Shown: positions 45,496 to 56,002 of the stretch, in pieces | Layout: each line of letters starts with the position of its first letter | How positions within the stretch are numbered: position 1 is the first letter of the stretch | Source: Zhengitettix transpicula | Lineage: Eukaryota > Arthropoda > Insecta > Orthoptera > Tetrigidae | Direction: 5' to 3' | Assembly: GCA_037074705.1 (NCBI GenBank) | Contig: CM073590.1 | Location: 183,304,746 to 183,368,745, forward strand | Length of the DNA stretch: 64,000 bases | Notes under the pieces: model-generated | What the model was told of the DNA's origin: nothing | Database searches by the model: none | Seen by the model: only the letters and a program-made list of their open reading frames with translations | Position numbers and translations under genes: made by a program

Positions 45496-46805
45496 CTTAT
45501 TTTAAAATCACTGGCTTTAAGTAGTGAACGGAAAAATCCTAACCAGGAAGTTACTCCTTCTGGCTCGACTGAATTATTTATATCACAGAAGATTTAAGAA
45601 TTTATTAATAAGTTGATTCTTCCAGAAGTTGAGAGGTGGTGAATTGCATTAAGCAGCATCGGGTTATTATGCAAGAATCTGCTTATTTTCGACAGGATAT
45701 AACGAATAGAATTCAAATGTGGAAATATCAAGGTTTGATGAAAGGGACGTGGTGGCAAAGATATAAACATTTTCACTCAAATATTTAATTTATAGGTATT
45801 AATGAATTTCACAAAAATAAACTGTAGAATCTTCAGCCCAGGCTCATAGTCCGAGGACGAAGGATTATGTTCCGAAATCGAAGAACTTGCACTGAAACAG
45901 TTACTGAATATTTTGGAATTACCGAATGATTAAGATTTTGTTTTTTCATGCGTCTTTTCTACCAGTTGAACTTTTTTCACCATTTATCTCACCTCTGATT
46001 TCTCTGACATCGTAAATAATCCTCAGCCTATCAATGATTTAACAACGTAGATGGTTCAATCGAAAAACAACTTTATGTTAGTTATTTTTCTCTTGTAACT
46101 AGTAACTTAGTAATTATTACAAAATGCACTCCTGTACTATTAGACTGTGATCGGATTGGTTTAACTATTGGGTAGACAATAATGTGGTCTGAATATCAGT
46201 TGACAATGAATCGTTAGAAAAAAGTCTATTTTTAGTTTTCTAAGTATTTGGTTGCATATACTTTTCTTTTCTTTTTTCTTACAATAATTCATTAGCAGTG
46301 AGTGCAGCTACGTGTTTGTTTTGCTGACGACGTCTTTTAGAGTGGAACGTGGTGACACAATTGAGCTTCCCACAGCTGAGGCCTGCTGACCAGGCGCTCC
46401 CACGCCACCAACGCGTCCCTTATCTGGCGGCATTTCCAGTATTGTTGTAGTACTGCATCCGCAATCAACTGAACCAGTGTTCTTGAACCGGTGACCCATG
46501 GACGTTTCCGGCCGGTGCTTGAGAAACTGCACCCGGTGCCTGGAGCCAAAGATTTCTCCATATAACAAAATAAAACTATTGTGATGCTCCAGCAAAATTT
46601 TTACTATATAATTTACCGAAAAAATAACGTTACTTTTGTAAATTTGGAAAGTAACTAAAATAGATTGTAAGTTATTTTTAATTTTCTGCGAATGTTTACG
46701 AAAAAATAGAAAAGAACTATTACTGAGAGTGTTGTACAGACAGCAGTTGAGGAATTTCAATACGCTAACATACATTTCGAAATTTGAGGTTAACTGACAA
46801 CGGGA
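45496..46805. other. AT-rich intergenic DNA, nothing recognised
   Basis: A GC-richer patch at 46330-46560 has overlapping minus-strand ORFs without motifs. Near 45853-45886 a CCGAGGA ... GAAATCG string vaguely resembles a hammerhead but is too degenerate to call. Confidence 0.4.
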
Positions 46806-46809
46806 ATTT

Positions 46810-46810
<1 letters not shown>

Positions 46811-46888
<78 letters not shown>
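46811..46888. repeat. (TA)n-(TG)n microsatellite
   Basis: A long interrupted TA tract followed by about 12 TG units, directly abutting LTR-like copy 5. Confidence 0.95.
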
Positions 46889-46889
<1 letters not shown>

Positions 46890-46894
46890 GGTAT

Positions 46895-47963
46895 TGTAAT
46901 ATTTACAATTAGAAGTCGTTAATTAAATAAAAAAAATTATAAAATTTACAAACAAAATATTTATTTTGTGGCAATTATTTAAAAAAATTACAAATTTAAA
47001 ATATAAAATTTCTCAGGGTCGTCACTGGGTTTGATAATGGATAAATTTATTATCTTATTAACAAACAAATCACAATTAAAAGGGAAGAAATTTACTTGAC
47101 CATTAAACTAAAACGAAATTTAAAATGAGAACGCAATTAAGAAGTAAAAAATAATAGAACGAATTAACAATTTAACCGGAGAACGAAATCTGACTTCTAT
47201 CTTTCAATTACGTTTACATAATTAATCATTTTGCTAATTGTTACTCACATCTGTCCAGCATTCCAGCATACCTTTCGTTTTCGAAATACACTATTGCAGG
47301 ATTTCACACTGACTTAAACTCACAGATTTTAAGCCAAAATTTCATATGATGTCAGGAACTCGGATGATCCTCCCCTTTTGTTGTCAGCTACCTGTTGACT
47401 GCTTGCCTTAGGCGACTTCCTTGCTCTGTAGATTTGCTAGTCTTTACTGCATTGGACTCAAACTGAAAATTTTACTATTTCTGGCCGGCTATGGACACAA
47501 AACTGCTTTTACTTAGCAAGTTTCAACGTTATGCTCTCGTGAGTGTTTTACTTTGACCTCAGAAATGTCCAGGCATTAACTAACACTGTTAAATCCTAAT
47601 TGCCGATCCTGTTGAATTCTCCTCCAGCTTACAGTTATACCTTGACGATATCTTTCCGTGAACTCTACTCTTCAATGTTTTTTTTCCGCGGACTCACTCT
47701 CTCAATATCTTAATGCGAACTGAACTCCTCAATGTTTCCTGCGAACTCTATCTCACAATATCTTCCTGCGAACGGAACTCCCCAATGTTTCCTGCGAACT
47801 GAACCGTAGTCTCGCATTTTAGCGCGTAATATTGGTACCTTCCGACAAAGGAACAGAGCTGGGCTCCATTGTTGCTATGTTCTGGACCGCTGCTACAAAG
47901 GATTTCTCAAACAATTTAATTTTTTTGTTCAAACAATTAATGTTCTAATTAATTGGCAGTACT
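46895..47963 (-). repeat. solo LTR-like repeat, copy 5
   Basis: The minus strand runs from an AGTACTGCCAATTAATTAG start (a mutated TGTAATGCC) to AAATATTACA. It includes the AAAGATAGAAGTCAGATTTC and CAAACCCAGTGACGACCC landmarks. Its last ~100 bp are nearly collinear with copy 2. No internal region or clear target duplication. Confidence 0.63.
47650..47830 (-). repeat. U3-like short tandem repeats, ~30-bp unit
   Basis: On the minus strand, units of the type GAGTTCGCAGGAAACATTG are repeated about six times with variation, alternating AAACATTG and AAGATATTG endings. Copy 2 carries two to three related units. LTR U3 enhancers commonly vary this way. Confidence 0.72.
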
Positions 47964-48011
47964 ATATATATATATTATATAGAAAATATATATTATAAAG
48001 AAATATGCGGA

Positions 48012-48540
48012 AAACATCATTTTAATCTGTAAAGGTTCCAATATCTTTGACACGGCAGCAAATATCCAAAAAGCAATAGATTCATTATCTGTCTGGGCTA
48101 ATAACATTGTATTACAATTACCATCCGAAAAACAAAAGCTAAAATATTCTCCAAATCCAAATTGTATCATAGTCCGAAATTGAAAAAAGAAAACTCAACA
48201 GTAAAATTTGTCACCCACGTAAAAATTTTAGGCGTCACATTTGATAGAACCTTATCATATAACAAGCATAAGCAAGAGCTTGTTAATGAATGAAAGAAAT
48301 GTCTGAATATCATCAGGATTATTGTATGCGAAAATTGTGGCGCGAACATGAATGTCTTACGACTCACCTATCGTGCCACCACTAGATCGAAAATCGACTA
48401 CGCCAGCACCATTTACGGATTTACAAAATCCAAGATCCTTCGCTTAGACTCCTTACACCATACGGTGTCACTGGATGACACCGAACCTCACATACGGGCA
48501 GATTATACATTGAAGCTCAAGAACGCAGCCAAAACATAGA
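48012..48540 (+). pseudogene. Jockey-like LINE ORF2, RT thumb/C-terminal fragment
   Basis: Plus-strand frames read, in order: SNIFDTAANIQKAIDSLSVW with WANNIVLQLPSEKQKL (about 48036-48145); FVTHVKILGVTFDRTLSY (about 48208-48260); and MNVLRLTYRATTRSKIDYAS with TIYGFTKSKILRLDSLHHT (48348-48470). These are the standard landmarks downstream of the YADD box in Jockey-type ORF2. Two frame changes and a TGA in the KELVNE-like segment (near 48291) disrupt it. The 5' part with endonuclease and the palm Asp residues is absent. Confidence 0.82.
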
Positions 48541-48594
48541 AGGGAAACCTTACTAATAAAGTATAATTCAAAAGCTTCCCGAGGATTGAAAGCC

Positions 48595-49108
48595 TAAAAG
48601 GGATGTTCTTCGCAGGCAGAACATTTTCGGAGAGATACGAAGAGGCTACATTTGGGTATGCCTTTTCCTCTCCGTTTTTGAACTAAGGTTCCCACAAGCC
48701 GAGGCTCCTCGGCCTGTTTTGAGAGGTGTATGTCCCGGGGTCACAGACCTTGGGCATACGGTAAGAGTTGTCCGCTATTCCCATTGGAATAGTCGGTCAG
48801 CTGCCTCCTAAACTGGTCGAGGCACGGAGAAGAGAATGCTGCGTCCCAACAGCAAACTCCTCTCCCGCTATCGGAAGGGCGTGGGACAAGTACCCAATGC
48901 CCGACCTACCTGATGCAGGTTTTTCTAGGGTTTTACCTGCATTTCTTTAGGCGAATGCCGGGTAGGATCCTTAAAATATAGCCCGGGGGCCCTAGTTAAC
49001 CCTTGGCTACCTTCCTCTACCCTTCCATATCCCCACCTTACAAATCCCTTCCTATGCTATTAAAGGGGAGTTGCCACTATGTGGATTACCCTCATGTAGC
49101 CTGTTACC
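48595..49108 (+). repeat. BLR repeat, near full length
   Basis: The best-preserved plus copy, including the 5' block (TTCGCAGGCAGAACATTTTC ... GGTATGCCTTTTCC) through to CTCATGTAGCCTGTTACCC. It begins about 50 bp after the LINE ORF2 stop. Confidence 0.92.
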
Positions 49109-49111
49109 CAT

Positions 49112-49137
49112 AAAAGAAGAAGAAGAAGAAGAAGAAA
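49112..49137. repeat. (GAA)n tract at the BLR 3' end
   Basis: AAAAGAAGAAGAAGAAGAAG-type tract directly after the BLR 3' terminus. An A-rich end here fits a retroposed tail that became a microsatellite. Confidence 0.85.
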
Positions 49138-49533
49138 AAGCTCTTTCTTCGAACAACAAACATTTTCGAGCCGGCACCTTTCCAACCCAAACCCAAAAAT
49201 TCCCTTTATCTCATAACAGATTCACCTCAATATGCAACCAACTTCAACACCATCCAACCAACGGGAAATTTGAGGAATCAGGAAATACTCTTCCAAAAGA
49301 GTGTAAAATGGGTGGAACACGACGACTGCAAAACAGCAGATTACAGGAAAGAACAAATACAATTTCACATTTACTTTGAAGAGGAAACTATTAATTTATC
49401 ACAAAGCAAAGGACGAAAAAACACGAACTATTTAACTCATTTTGCGTTCTCCGATACTCGAATGCCTCGTATCGTCTACGTCAAAAATAATTGTGATAGG
49501 AAGACCTTTAAAATATTAAACAAAACCTCATAG
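49138..49533 (+). pseudogene. decayed ORF, unrecognised, probably transposon-derived
   Basis: Two overlapping frames look like one protein split by a frameshift near 49265. The first has FPLSHNRFTSICNQLQHHP; the second, after the shift, has FQKSVKWVEHDDCKTADYRK and HFAFSDTRMPRIVYVKNN, ending at a TAG near 49531. Composition is protein-like (many charged residues, few low-complexity runs). No domain is recognised. Adjacent LINE, BLR and PLE pieces suggest a mobile origin, but that is inference. Confidence 0.35.
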
Positions 49534-49899
49534 GAACGTACATCAAAACCATACGCGTCCAATTAAAAAATTCCAGCATATAACTGAATTTTAAGATTAT
49601 TTAGGGAATCGTCCTCTTTCTTATTAAATGGTAATAATAGACATCTTAAACAAACTGGTAAGAGAAAAATCACTTCTCCAAAAATAACTCTGGGGGTTAT
49701 ACCATCTGCTGAAAAACATTTTAACTGTCACCCACTAGAACTAATCCGGTAAATTTATTGATTTCTTAACGACACGAACTGTAATTTAACCCACTAATTA
49801 CATGAGACAACGACAGATATGTATATTAACATTTTATAGCCAAGATTAATTATTTAAATACAAACGAATAATATAAATTCAAAAATGAAATTGATTGAA
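49534..49899. other. AT-rich intergenic DNA, nothing recognised
   Basis: No supported feature. Confidence 0.4.
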
Positions 49900-50010
49900 A
49901 ATTATTAATAATTAAAGATAGCCAAATGCAGACAAAAGAAGTCATAATATAAATACCACACTAGTGCAATCAACTTCAACACGACTAGTGTGGTATTTAT
50001 ACACACTGTC
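49900..50010. mobile_element. collapsed family A inverted-arm element
   Basis: The left arm with ATTAATAATTAAAGATAGCC and AAGTCATAATATAAATACCAC is followed, after only 18 bp, by the inverse ACTAGTGTGGTATTTA. The hammerhead core has been replaced by a perfect ACTAGT-ended palindrome. The left arm matches the family A consensus better than most copies. Confidence 0.6.
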
Positions 50011-50589
50011 GGCAGTTAAAATGTTCTCCAACAGATGAATCATGCTTTCGATTAAACTATTGCGTCAGAACTTGGCGATATTACTAATTAAACACTTCTT
50101 CTACAACACAGGTAATTAATGGTAATTATTCAATGGTCTGTATTTTTGTGTGTGGCGTTGGTCAGTGTTTACAACTTTTAATATTACCTGTGTTTTATTT
50201 CAAACCTAATTTCATGTAGAGCTGAATATATGGTTAATTTAATAGTCTTTAAAAATGTTTCTGCTTCTCCGAAATGATGGGCTCGTCGAAAAGGCACAGG
50301 CCCACGCTATATCTTGATTTATTCTCTCTCCGTGGATTATGAACGCATATCCCAAACCGTCATCATAATAAATTATAATAAGCTTTCCTCACTTGTTTGT
50401 CTTATTCGATCAGGCTTCTAAACAAATTGTTCCTGCGTCTAATATTTTTCAAAAATCAAAACAATGCCAAAAAAAAATTAAAAGTTTGCATTTCATTGAA
50501 AATGTTCACCTAAATGGGTAATTCAGATTTATTGGGGAAACTGTGGACTCAAAAATGTTTTAAAAATTATAATTTTTAAAAAAATTTAA
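50011..50589. other. intergenic DNA, nothing recognised
   Basis: No supported feature. Confidence 0.4.
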
Positions 50590-50665
50590 GAGTAACAGGC
50601 TACATGAGGATAATCCACCTGGTGGAAACTCCCCTTAAATAGCATAGGAAGGGATTTGAAAGAAT
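50590..50665 (-). repeat. BLR repeat, 3' fragment
   Basis: Only the terminal ~75 bp (AACAGGCTACATGAGGATAA ... AGGAAGGGATTTGAAAG in reverse orientation). Confidence 0.82.
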
Positions 50666-51451
50666 TTTGTACTTTTTTTTATAAGCTATAAGTGTGGTAA
50701 TGTGGCTACAACTACTAGCTGGTGTTGAAAGTAAGCTGGAGTGGGGACCGCAAGATTAGTCGATCACGTCATGCAGCTCGAATAGGGACTAGGTCAGGCG
50801 AGTGGGCGCGGGTCAGATTCGCTGTAGGCAACACACATATCATCTTAAAGATTTAACTTCTCATATTTCTAATTACTCTGCTGAGGAACTTACGTCACTG
50901 AAATACGAGCAGGAAACAATCCTCCGCGCAAAGCAGTTACAGAACATATTAAGCTATTGTGCAATTACAAAAAATTACTACTTATAGCAAACGGGGATCA
51001 ACGTGACAGCGCATTGTTTTCGGTACTATTACCAGTATAATATGTCAATTTAAATTATTTTCTACTTTGCTCACGGAGCCTATAAATATTACTATTTTGT
51101 TTCATTCTATTTGGCAATATTGTCGACGATGGCTTAAAATGTTGCTCACAGCTCTGTATTTAATTATACCTTCTGTATGCTGTTGAACTGAAATCAACTT
51201 CGTTGAATACCTTCATATTTTAGGTTTCGTAACCCTATGATTTTACGTATGAATTGAATTCGAGTTTATAAATATGCACCATTTTCACACTCGAGAATCG
51301 AGCATGTTAGTGAATGAACTATCAATTTAGTAATTTTTTCATATAATTTTCCAATTATTATTTAATAATAAATTTATATTATTTATTTAACTATGTTTGT
51401 CAATTTACATCTCTAATTTATGGTATAAATTTTGCTTACTGGACATATTAC
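50666..51451. other. intergenic DNA, nothing recognised
   Basis: A short ORF at 50802-50987 has no features. Confidence 0.4.
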
Positions 51452-51484
51452 CCGAGGATGTCCCTTAATTGTGGACGAAACGTC
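51452..51484 (+). ncRNA. hammerhead-like motif, family B
   Basis: CCGAGGA-T-GTCC, loop CTTAATTGT, GGAC-GAAACGTC. Stem II and the 3' core are intact. U4 of CTGANGA is C. A T-rich stretch similar to other pseudo-LTR ends follows. Confidence 0.6.
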
Positions 51485-52626
51485 GTATTGTAATTATTTT
51501 TTGTTTTAATTAATTAATAAACTTTTTCGCGTTGTTTTGTTTACTTAATAAAATCAATTTTTAAAGCCATTATATTAGTTTTTACATCGGACAATTCTCT
51601 GAAAATCATTTAATTTAGTGAATATATAAAAAATTATTGATTCATATAAAATTGTGTACTGTTTTAGTAAGCCCAACTTCTTTTGTACTTTTTTGTAATG
51701 GTCAATAATTTCACCATTTGTTTCTATTTGTAGAGCACTCTTCGAATCAGAATGCTTTTGTAGACAACTGACGTCTTTTAATTCCAAATTTTGGTACAGA
51801 ATGTTTCATAAAGCAGTCGTAACTAGGATTGCGTCTCAGTTTCAGTCCCCTTTATATTATTTTTATTCGAGATAATTTGGTAATCGCATCATGTTTGATG
51901 TAGGAAGTCAGCCCGTGTCATCTCGAGTGCATTTATCTTCTTCTTGGAATTTAATCCGATATTTACGGTTTGTTCGGTTGTAATAAATCCTTGCTGTTAA
52001 TAGGCATTTATATTCAAATACGCAGAACCAATTGGCCGCCTTCCCTCTTGGCAAAAATTTGTTTTCCGAGTAATTTAGAGAATCGCATAAATATAGTCCA
52101 GAAGTTGAACATGCAAGTTAAATCTGATGCCAGGAAGTGTAGCTCGTGCATCAGTTAATTATGAAGGGCGTAGATTAAAGCGGCACTAAGGTTCGCTGAC
52201 GTGTAGTGGCACATTAAATTAGGAAGGGCGGTGGCCTTTCTCTAGCAAAGTAAAGGTTAGTTCTATACTCTGGACTATGGATATCGAGAATTTTTTTTAT
52301 GTAAACCATTTCTTATGAAAAATGATATCTACGAATAGATGTGATGATGCGTTGTACTTTGCGTCGTAACCCTTCATTCTAGAATGTCCTTTTCTCTCTC
52401 AAATTAACTGACAGAAATATTAAATAATTTATCTTATGCCGTCTGTCATGAAATATTAATTACACAATTATAGTTCAATTAAATTCCATAAAATTATTTT
52501 CTTACTCTCTAAAACGCATGGAGTAATTTCAACTGACCTTGGTTCGTAGATCATTATCTGAGTAATAAATTATGGTATAAAATAATTTGATTGTTAAAGT
52601 TAAAAATTGTTCAGTTGTGTCCCAGC
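51485..52626. other. AT-rich intergenic DNA, nothing recognised
   Basis: No supported feature. Confidence 0.4.
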
Positions 52627-52628
52627 AT

Positions 52629-52655
<27 letters not shown>
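52629..52655. repeat. (TA)n microsatellite
   Basis: About 13 TA units. Confidence 0.93.
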
Positions 52656-52661
<6 letters not shown>

Positions 52662-53439
52662 TTAAGAGGGGTAATAATAATTTTTTTGATTATGAATCCA
52701 AATGTCATTACAGATTGACGACGATGTTGCATATTAGATCCAATTATCCAATTAATCATTAAAGTAAAAAATATACCAATAATTTAAATAGAATTTATCA
52801 TTCCTTGTTTTGTAATGCATTTATTGCATTATATAAAGTATTTCGATTGTTACTTTAAATTCAATAATATTCTCATCAAGCTGTGTTGAGTCATTTCGGC
52901 CACAACGTGTGTGCAAATTGCACCTAGCAAATTTAATTTTCCTCTGCATTTCATTCAATTAATTATAAGTAATGTTCTATAATTTTTTACAAAATTGTAC
53001 TATAAATTATCATGATCCTAAAATTTTGTTTTCTTGGAATTTTTAGATTACGAATTTTAAATTATATATTTTAATTGAATTTTACAACTCCTACACAGTA
53101 CCCAAAATATTCCGGTTGAAGCTTTTTTTAATGCTTTTTCCATAACAATGTTCAATTTTTTTTCATAATAAATTTCTTACTTTTTAGGCTGATGTTTTTT
53201 ATTTCAGTCTGACATTATTGTTTAGATGGAGATAAACCGTGTCCGTCCTCTGAGAATTTATAATTTGTAAAGATTGATCAATAAAATGAGTAAGGAATAA
53301 AAGAATCCAATATCCTACTGTTGCTCGTCCCCAATCACCTGAATCCAATTTTTTTCTCTTACTCCATTATTACAAATTTCTGTATTATAAGTTGGTCTAA
53401 ATTTTTAAAGAAATACCAAAATGAAAAAAAAAATGAAAA
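52656..53439. other. AT-rich intergenic DNA, nothing recognised
   Basis: Possible upstream PLE coding sequence is too decayed to read. Confidence 0.35.
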
Positions 53440-53700
53440 TGAAAAAATTTACGTAATTCCTGCTACATTGACCAAGCAAAACGTTCACTTAATACTCGTA
53501 TCAATAAACAGATGTCTAAAATCAAAATTCCCGACGATAAATAATCTGTAGTCTCCAAATTTATCATCAATTCGAAACATTGATTTGAATGGCAAAATGC
53601 TAAGATTTTACATGTTCACACCAGGTGCCATTCCTGAATTATATCGGAAATGCTTCATTGTAATCCAACATCACAGCAATTATCGTAAAACGGATACTAT
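53440..53700 (+). pseudogene. Penelope-like element GIY-YIG endonuclease relic
   Basis: Plus-strand translation starts in one frame with EKIYVIP. It then shifts and reads CYIDQAKRSLNTRINKQMSK, then KIPDDK-stop-SVVSKFIINSKH, FEWQNAKILHVHTRCHS and IISEMLHC. This is collinear with the PLE GIY-YIG domain: YIGQTKRxLxTR, an SHxxxxxH-like middle, a K-I-L strand and the terminal SEM holding the catalytic Glu. At least three stops and one frameshift inactivate it. It ends just before the hammerhead pair at 53716, the order expected of a PLE 3' end (endonuclease, then pseudo-LTR). Confidence 0.78.
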
Positions 53701-53715
53701 GAAACTCGCTACGAT

Positions 53716-53996
53716 CATAATTAGAGAAATAGAAAAAAATAGCCAAAATTAAGACGTGATATAAATACCACTCAACGTGTCTGGGATCCTTGACCCTTTC
53801 GTCAGGTGATTGAAAAAAAAAACACGAGATTAAAATTGTGGGGTTGTGTCGCTCCTGGCTCTTGTGTCTTTTTTCCAACACCTGACGAATGCGACAAAGA
53901 TCCCATAATCGTTTGTGTGGTATTTATATCACCACTTAATTTTGGCTGTTCTAATTATTATATTTTATACAGACGTATTATATTCTTATTTCAATT
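53716..53996. mobile_element. hammerhead-bearing inverted-arm unit, family A
   Basis: The inverted arms share AGCCAAAATTAAG and GTGATATAAATACCAC (left 53716-53786, right about 53918-53965). Outward hammerheads: minus 53773-53805 (CTGACGA, stem GGG/CCC, GACAC in place of GAAAC) and plus 53882-53914 (CTGACGA, 3' core decayed). An 8-bp repeat GCTACGAT flanks the unit (53708-53715 and 53997-54004). The endonuclease relic immediately upstream means it may instead be the native 3' pseudo-LTR of a degraded PLE. Confidence 0.7.
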
Positions 53997-54059
53997 GCTA
54001 CGATTTCTTACTATTACGCTAACCCTTTTTCTTTCACATTGTTGTTGCGTTTTGCTTCG

Positions 54060-54215
54060 CTTTTGAGTTTGTCAACTGTATTGTGCTATTGTGTCGCTCT
54101 TGGCTACTGTGTTTTTGTTTTCTTAGCACCTGAATAAAGGCTCAGAGTTTCCAGAAACGTTGTGTGGTATTTATGTCATCACTTCTTTTGTCTGTATTTT
54201 TGGCTATTTTATTTT
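54060..54215 (+). mobile_element. hammerhead half-element, family A, right arm only
   Basis: Internal sequence TGTGTCGCTCTTGGCTACTGTG resembles 53841-53866. The hammerhead region 54130-54162 reads CTGAATA ... TTTCCA-GAAACGTTG, with G8 mutated. The right arm GTGTGGTATTTATGTCATCAC ... CTGTATTTTTGGC follows. Confidence 0.65.
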
Positions 54216-54260
54216 ATTACTAGCTGGGTGCTCGACGTTTCCCGCGTTGTCATAATTAAA

Positions 54261-54513
54261 AAATAAATAAACATCAGCCAATTTTTAAGTCAGAAAAAAG
54301 AATTTATTAAATTAACATTAACGAAATATTTCGCCCACGGCAGTCAGCATAGGATGGCCTGTCCAAAAAAAAAATTTTAACTTGAACCTGATGAGGTCGC
54401 AAATTTAAGCGATGAAACGTTGTTAATTTAATAATTTATTTTTTCCTACTTAAAATTAGCTGATGTTTATTTATTTAATAGTTTTCTGATTATTCATAAT
54501 ACATATTTATATA
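54261..54513. mobile_element. hammerhead-bearing inverted-arm element, family C, nested insertion
   Basis: Flanked by a perfect 13-bp direct repeat TGTCATAATTAAA (54248-54260 and 54514-54526) that occurs once in the related Helitron-like sequence at 56687-56699 (inverse, near-identical). The left arm AAATAAATAAACATCAGCC... and its inverse (about 54422-54478) are followed by a 35-bp tail. The plus strand at 54388-54422 has a complete core: CTGATGA-G-GTCGC, loop, GCGAT-GAAACGTTG (5-bp stem II). The minus-strand arm copy is decayed. Non-coding. Confidence 0.82.
54388..54422 (+). ncRNA. hammerhead ribozyme candidate, best core in window
   Basis: CTGATGA (perfect consensus), one extra G, a 5-bp GTCGC/GCGAT stem II with an 8-nt loop, GAAAC, then GTT. 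Stem III would be the minimal ACGT. That is self-complementary, so, as proposed for short-stem PLE hammerheads, cleavage could need a dimer. Stem I pairs AAC with GTT next to the core. Confidence 0.65.
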
Positions 54514-54570
54514 TGTCATAATTAAACTCAGCGACATGCATAACCCTGGATTTGACTCCGATCTCGATAT

Positions 54571-55894
54571 ATTGGATTAAAATGAGTCGACTCATTCGCA
54601 TTTGCTAAATTGCGATATTTCTGGAGGGTTTGATAACTTCACGTATTAATTGATATAATAATCCAGACGATTCAAACAGATTAGAAATTTGTGAATTAGA
54701 CAAGTGCGTCATAATTTCCTAATATTATTTGATTGTAAAATCCGAACCAATTAGACAGCTAAAATTTGAAAATGCAAAAATTGCATTTCAAATTCCTTGT
54801 GTTCCTATTCAATATTTTTGATAGTTCACCTATTGAATTCTAACAATTAGAGATAGAAAATTGTTAATGTCAAATAGCTTCCAATTTGAGAGTCAGAACT
54901 TTCTAGACCTAGTCGTAGTAGGTTCACTGTAGTTATGTAGTTTCAGTACCTGAATTCTTAGTTACGTCATGATCAGAAATTCTTTTGTTGATTTCCTATT
55001 TATAACCGTGAAGGTTTGAGGTTTAGTTGTCCGAACAATTATTCGTCCTGAGAGTATAGTATAAGGCTGGCAGTGACTGCAGAAACTATAAGAAGGAACA
55101 TGGTATTCTACATTACAAGGAAATAAAATACGTTCCGCCGAGCAAGGTGTAATGCAGGTATTCGTAGTTGCCCTCTTTGTGTGTAACCTGACAACGTGAC
55201 GCTGAGGATATCAATTACAGAAAAGTGTGACCTTGCCGCCGGAAAATGAAATCGAGCCTCTACAAGGGGGATTCAAAAAATCGGGTCAGCTGTCGGGTCT
55301 TGTTAATTGGATAATGAAACTAACTTTCACCTCCGGCAATTAACTCCTAAGCACCCGCATCTTCCACCCTGCTATTAATTAGACTTCTGAGGAAAGTCAA
55401 GTTCAGTGATGGAAATCCTTGGATTACAACACCACGGCGATGTTATTTACGCATCACAAGAAATCAAAGAGACAGTTAAATTGATTTCAAATAAACTCAC
55501 AGAAAATAACTGGTATCGGGCAGTTAATGAAGTCTCACTGGTTTCCATATAAATTAAACTCTATGTGTATTATACTCTGTACAATCTTCGGCTAACAAAT
55601 TTATTTTTTAAAAAACAACAGAAAACAGTCTCCGCTACTTTTAGTCTAAAGCGGATTTAATTAAGTGAAATTAGCAGTGTGAAAGTTTAAATAGAAATAT
55701 TAGGACTCGCTCGAGAAGAGTATTTTATCTCTTTGACTTTCTGGTTTTAATCGGAGTAACTAAATGTAGGTACCCATAAGCTCGTCAGGTTCGAAAACTA
55801 TATATGCACTGGAACCGTAGTCGATGAGCATAAGGCTAGAAATGTTCACTTTGCGCTCAGTGGAACAGTCGACCGGTGTATCCAAATCTGGTCG
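54571..55894. other. intergenic DNA, nothing recognised
   Basis: No supported gene. Confidence 0.4.
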
Positions 55895-55985
55895 CGGAAT
55901 ACAGTCCGGAATGCTGCGTCCCCATAAAAAAGAACTAGCCTTTAGTCATCGGTAGGGCTAGTTTTCTCTTGGGTTTTACCATGCT
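55895..55985 (+). repeat. BLR repeat, small degenerate fragment
   Basis: GGAATGCTGCGTCCCCA, then TCATCGGTAGGGC and TTGGGTTTTACC echo the BLR middle. The rest is lost. Confidence 0.5.
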
Positions 55986-56002
55986 TCTTCATTTCCAGAT
56001 AA

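Larger units (their letters stand above)
54222..54570 (-). mobile_element. Helitron-like 3' end, split by a hammerhead element
   Basis: The minus strand ends in GAGCACCCAGCTAG (CTAG terminus at 54222-54225), matching the terminus at 56907-56932. Further in, GGAGTCAAATCCAGGGTTAT (54560-54541) matches 56660-56680. The two parts are separated by the 253-bp insertion 54261-54513. Confidence 0.55.

Noticed and set aside
45853..45886. Hammerhead motif (CCGAGGA ... GAAATCG)
   Set aside because: Both core segments are altered and stem II pairs poorly. No PLE arms lie around it.
41520..46894. A minus-strand provirus bounded by LTR-like copies 4 and 5
   Set aside because: The 5.4 kb between them shows no gag-pol coding motifs. 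Only a short DDE fragment and a PLE piece were found.
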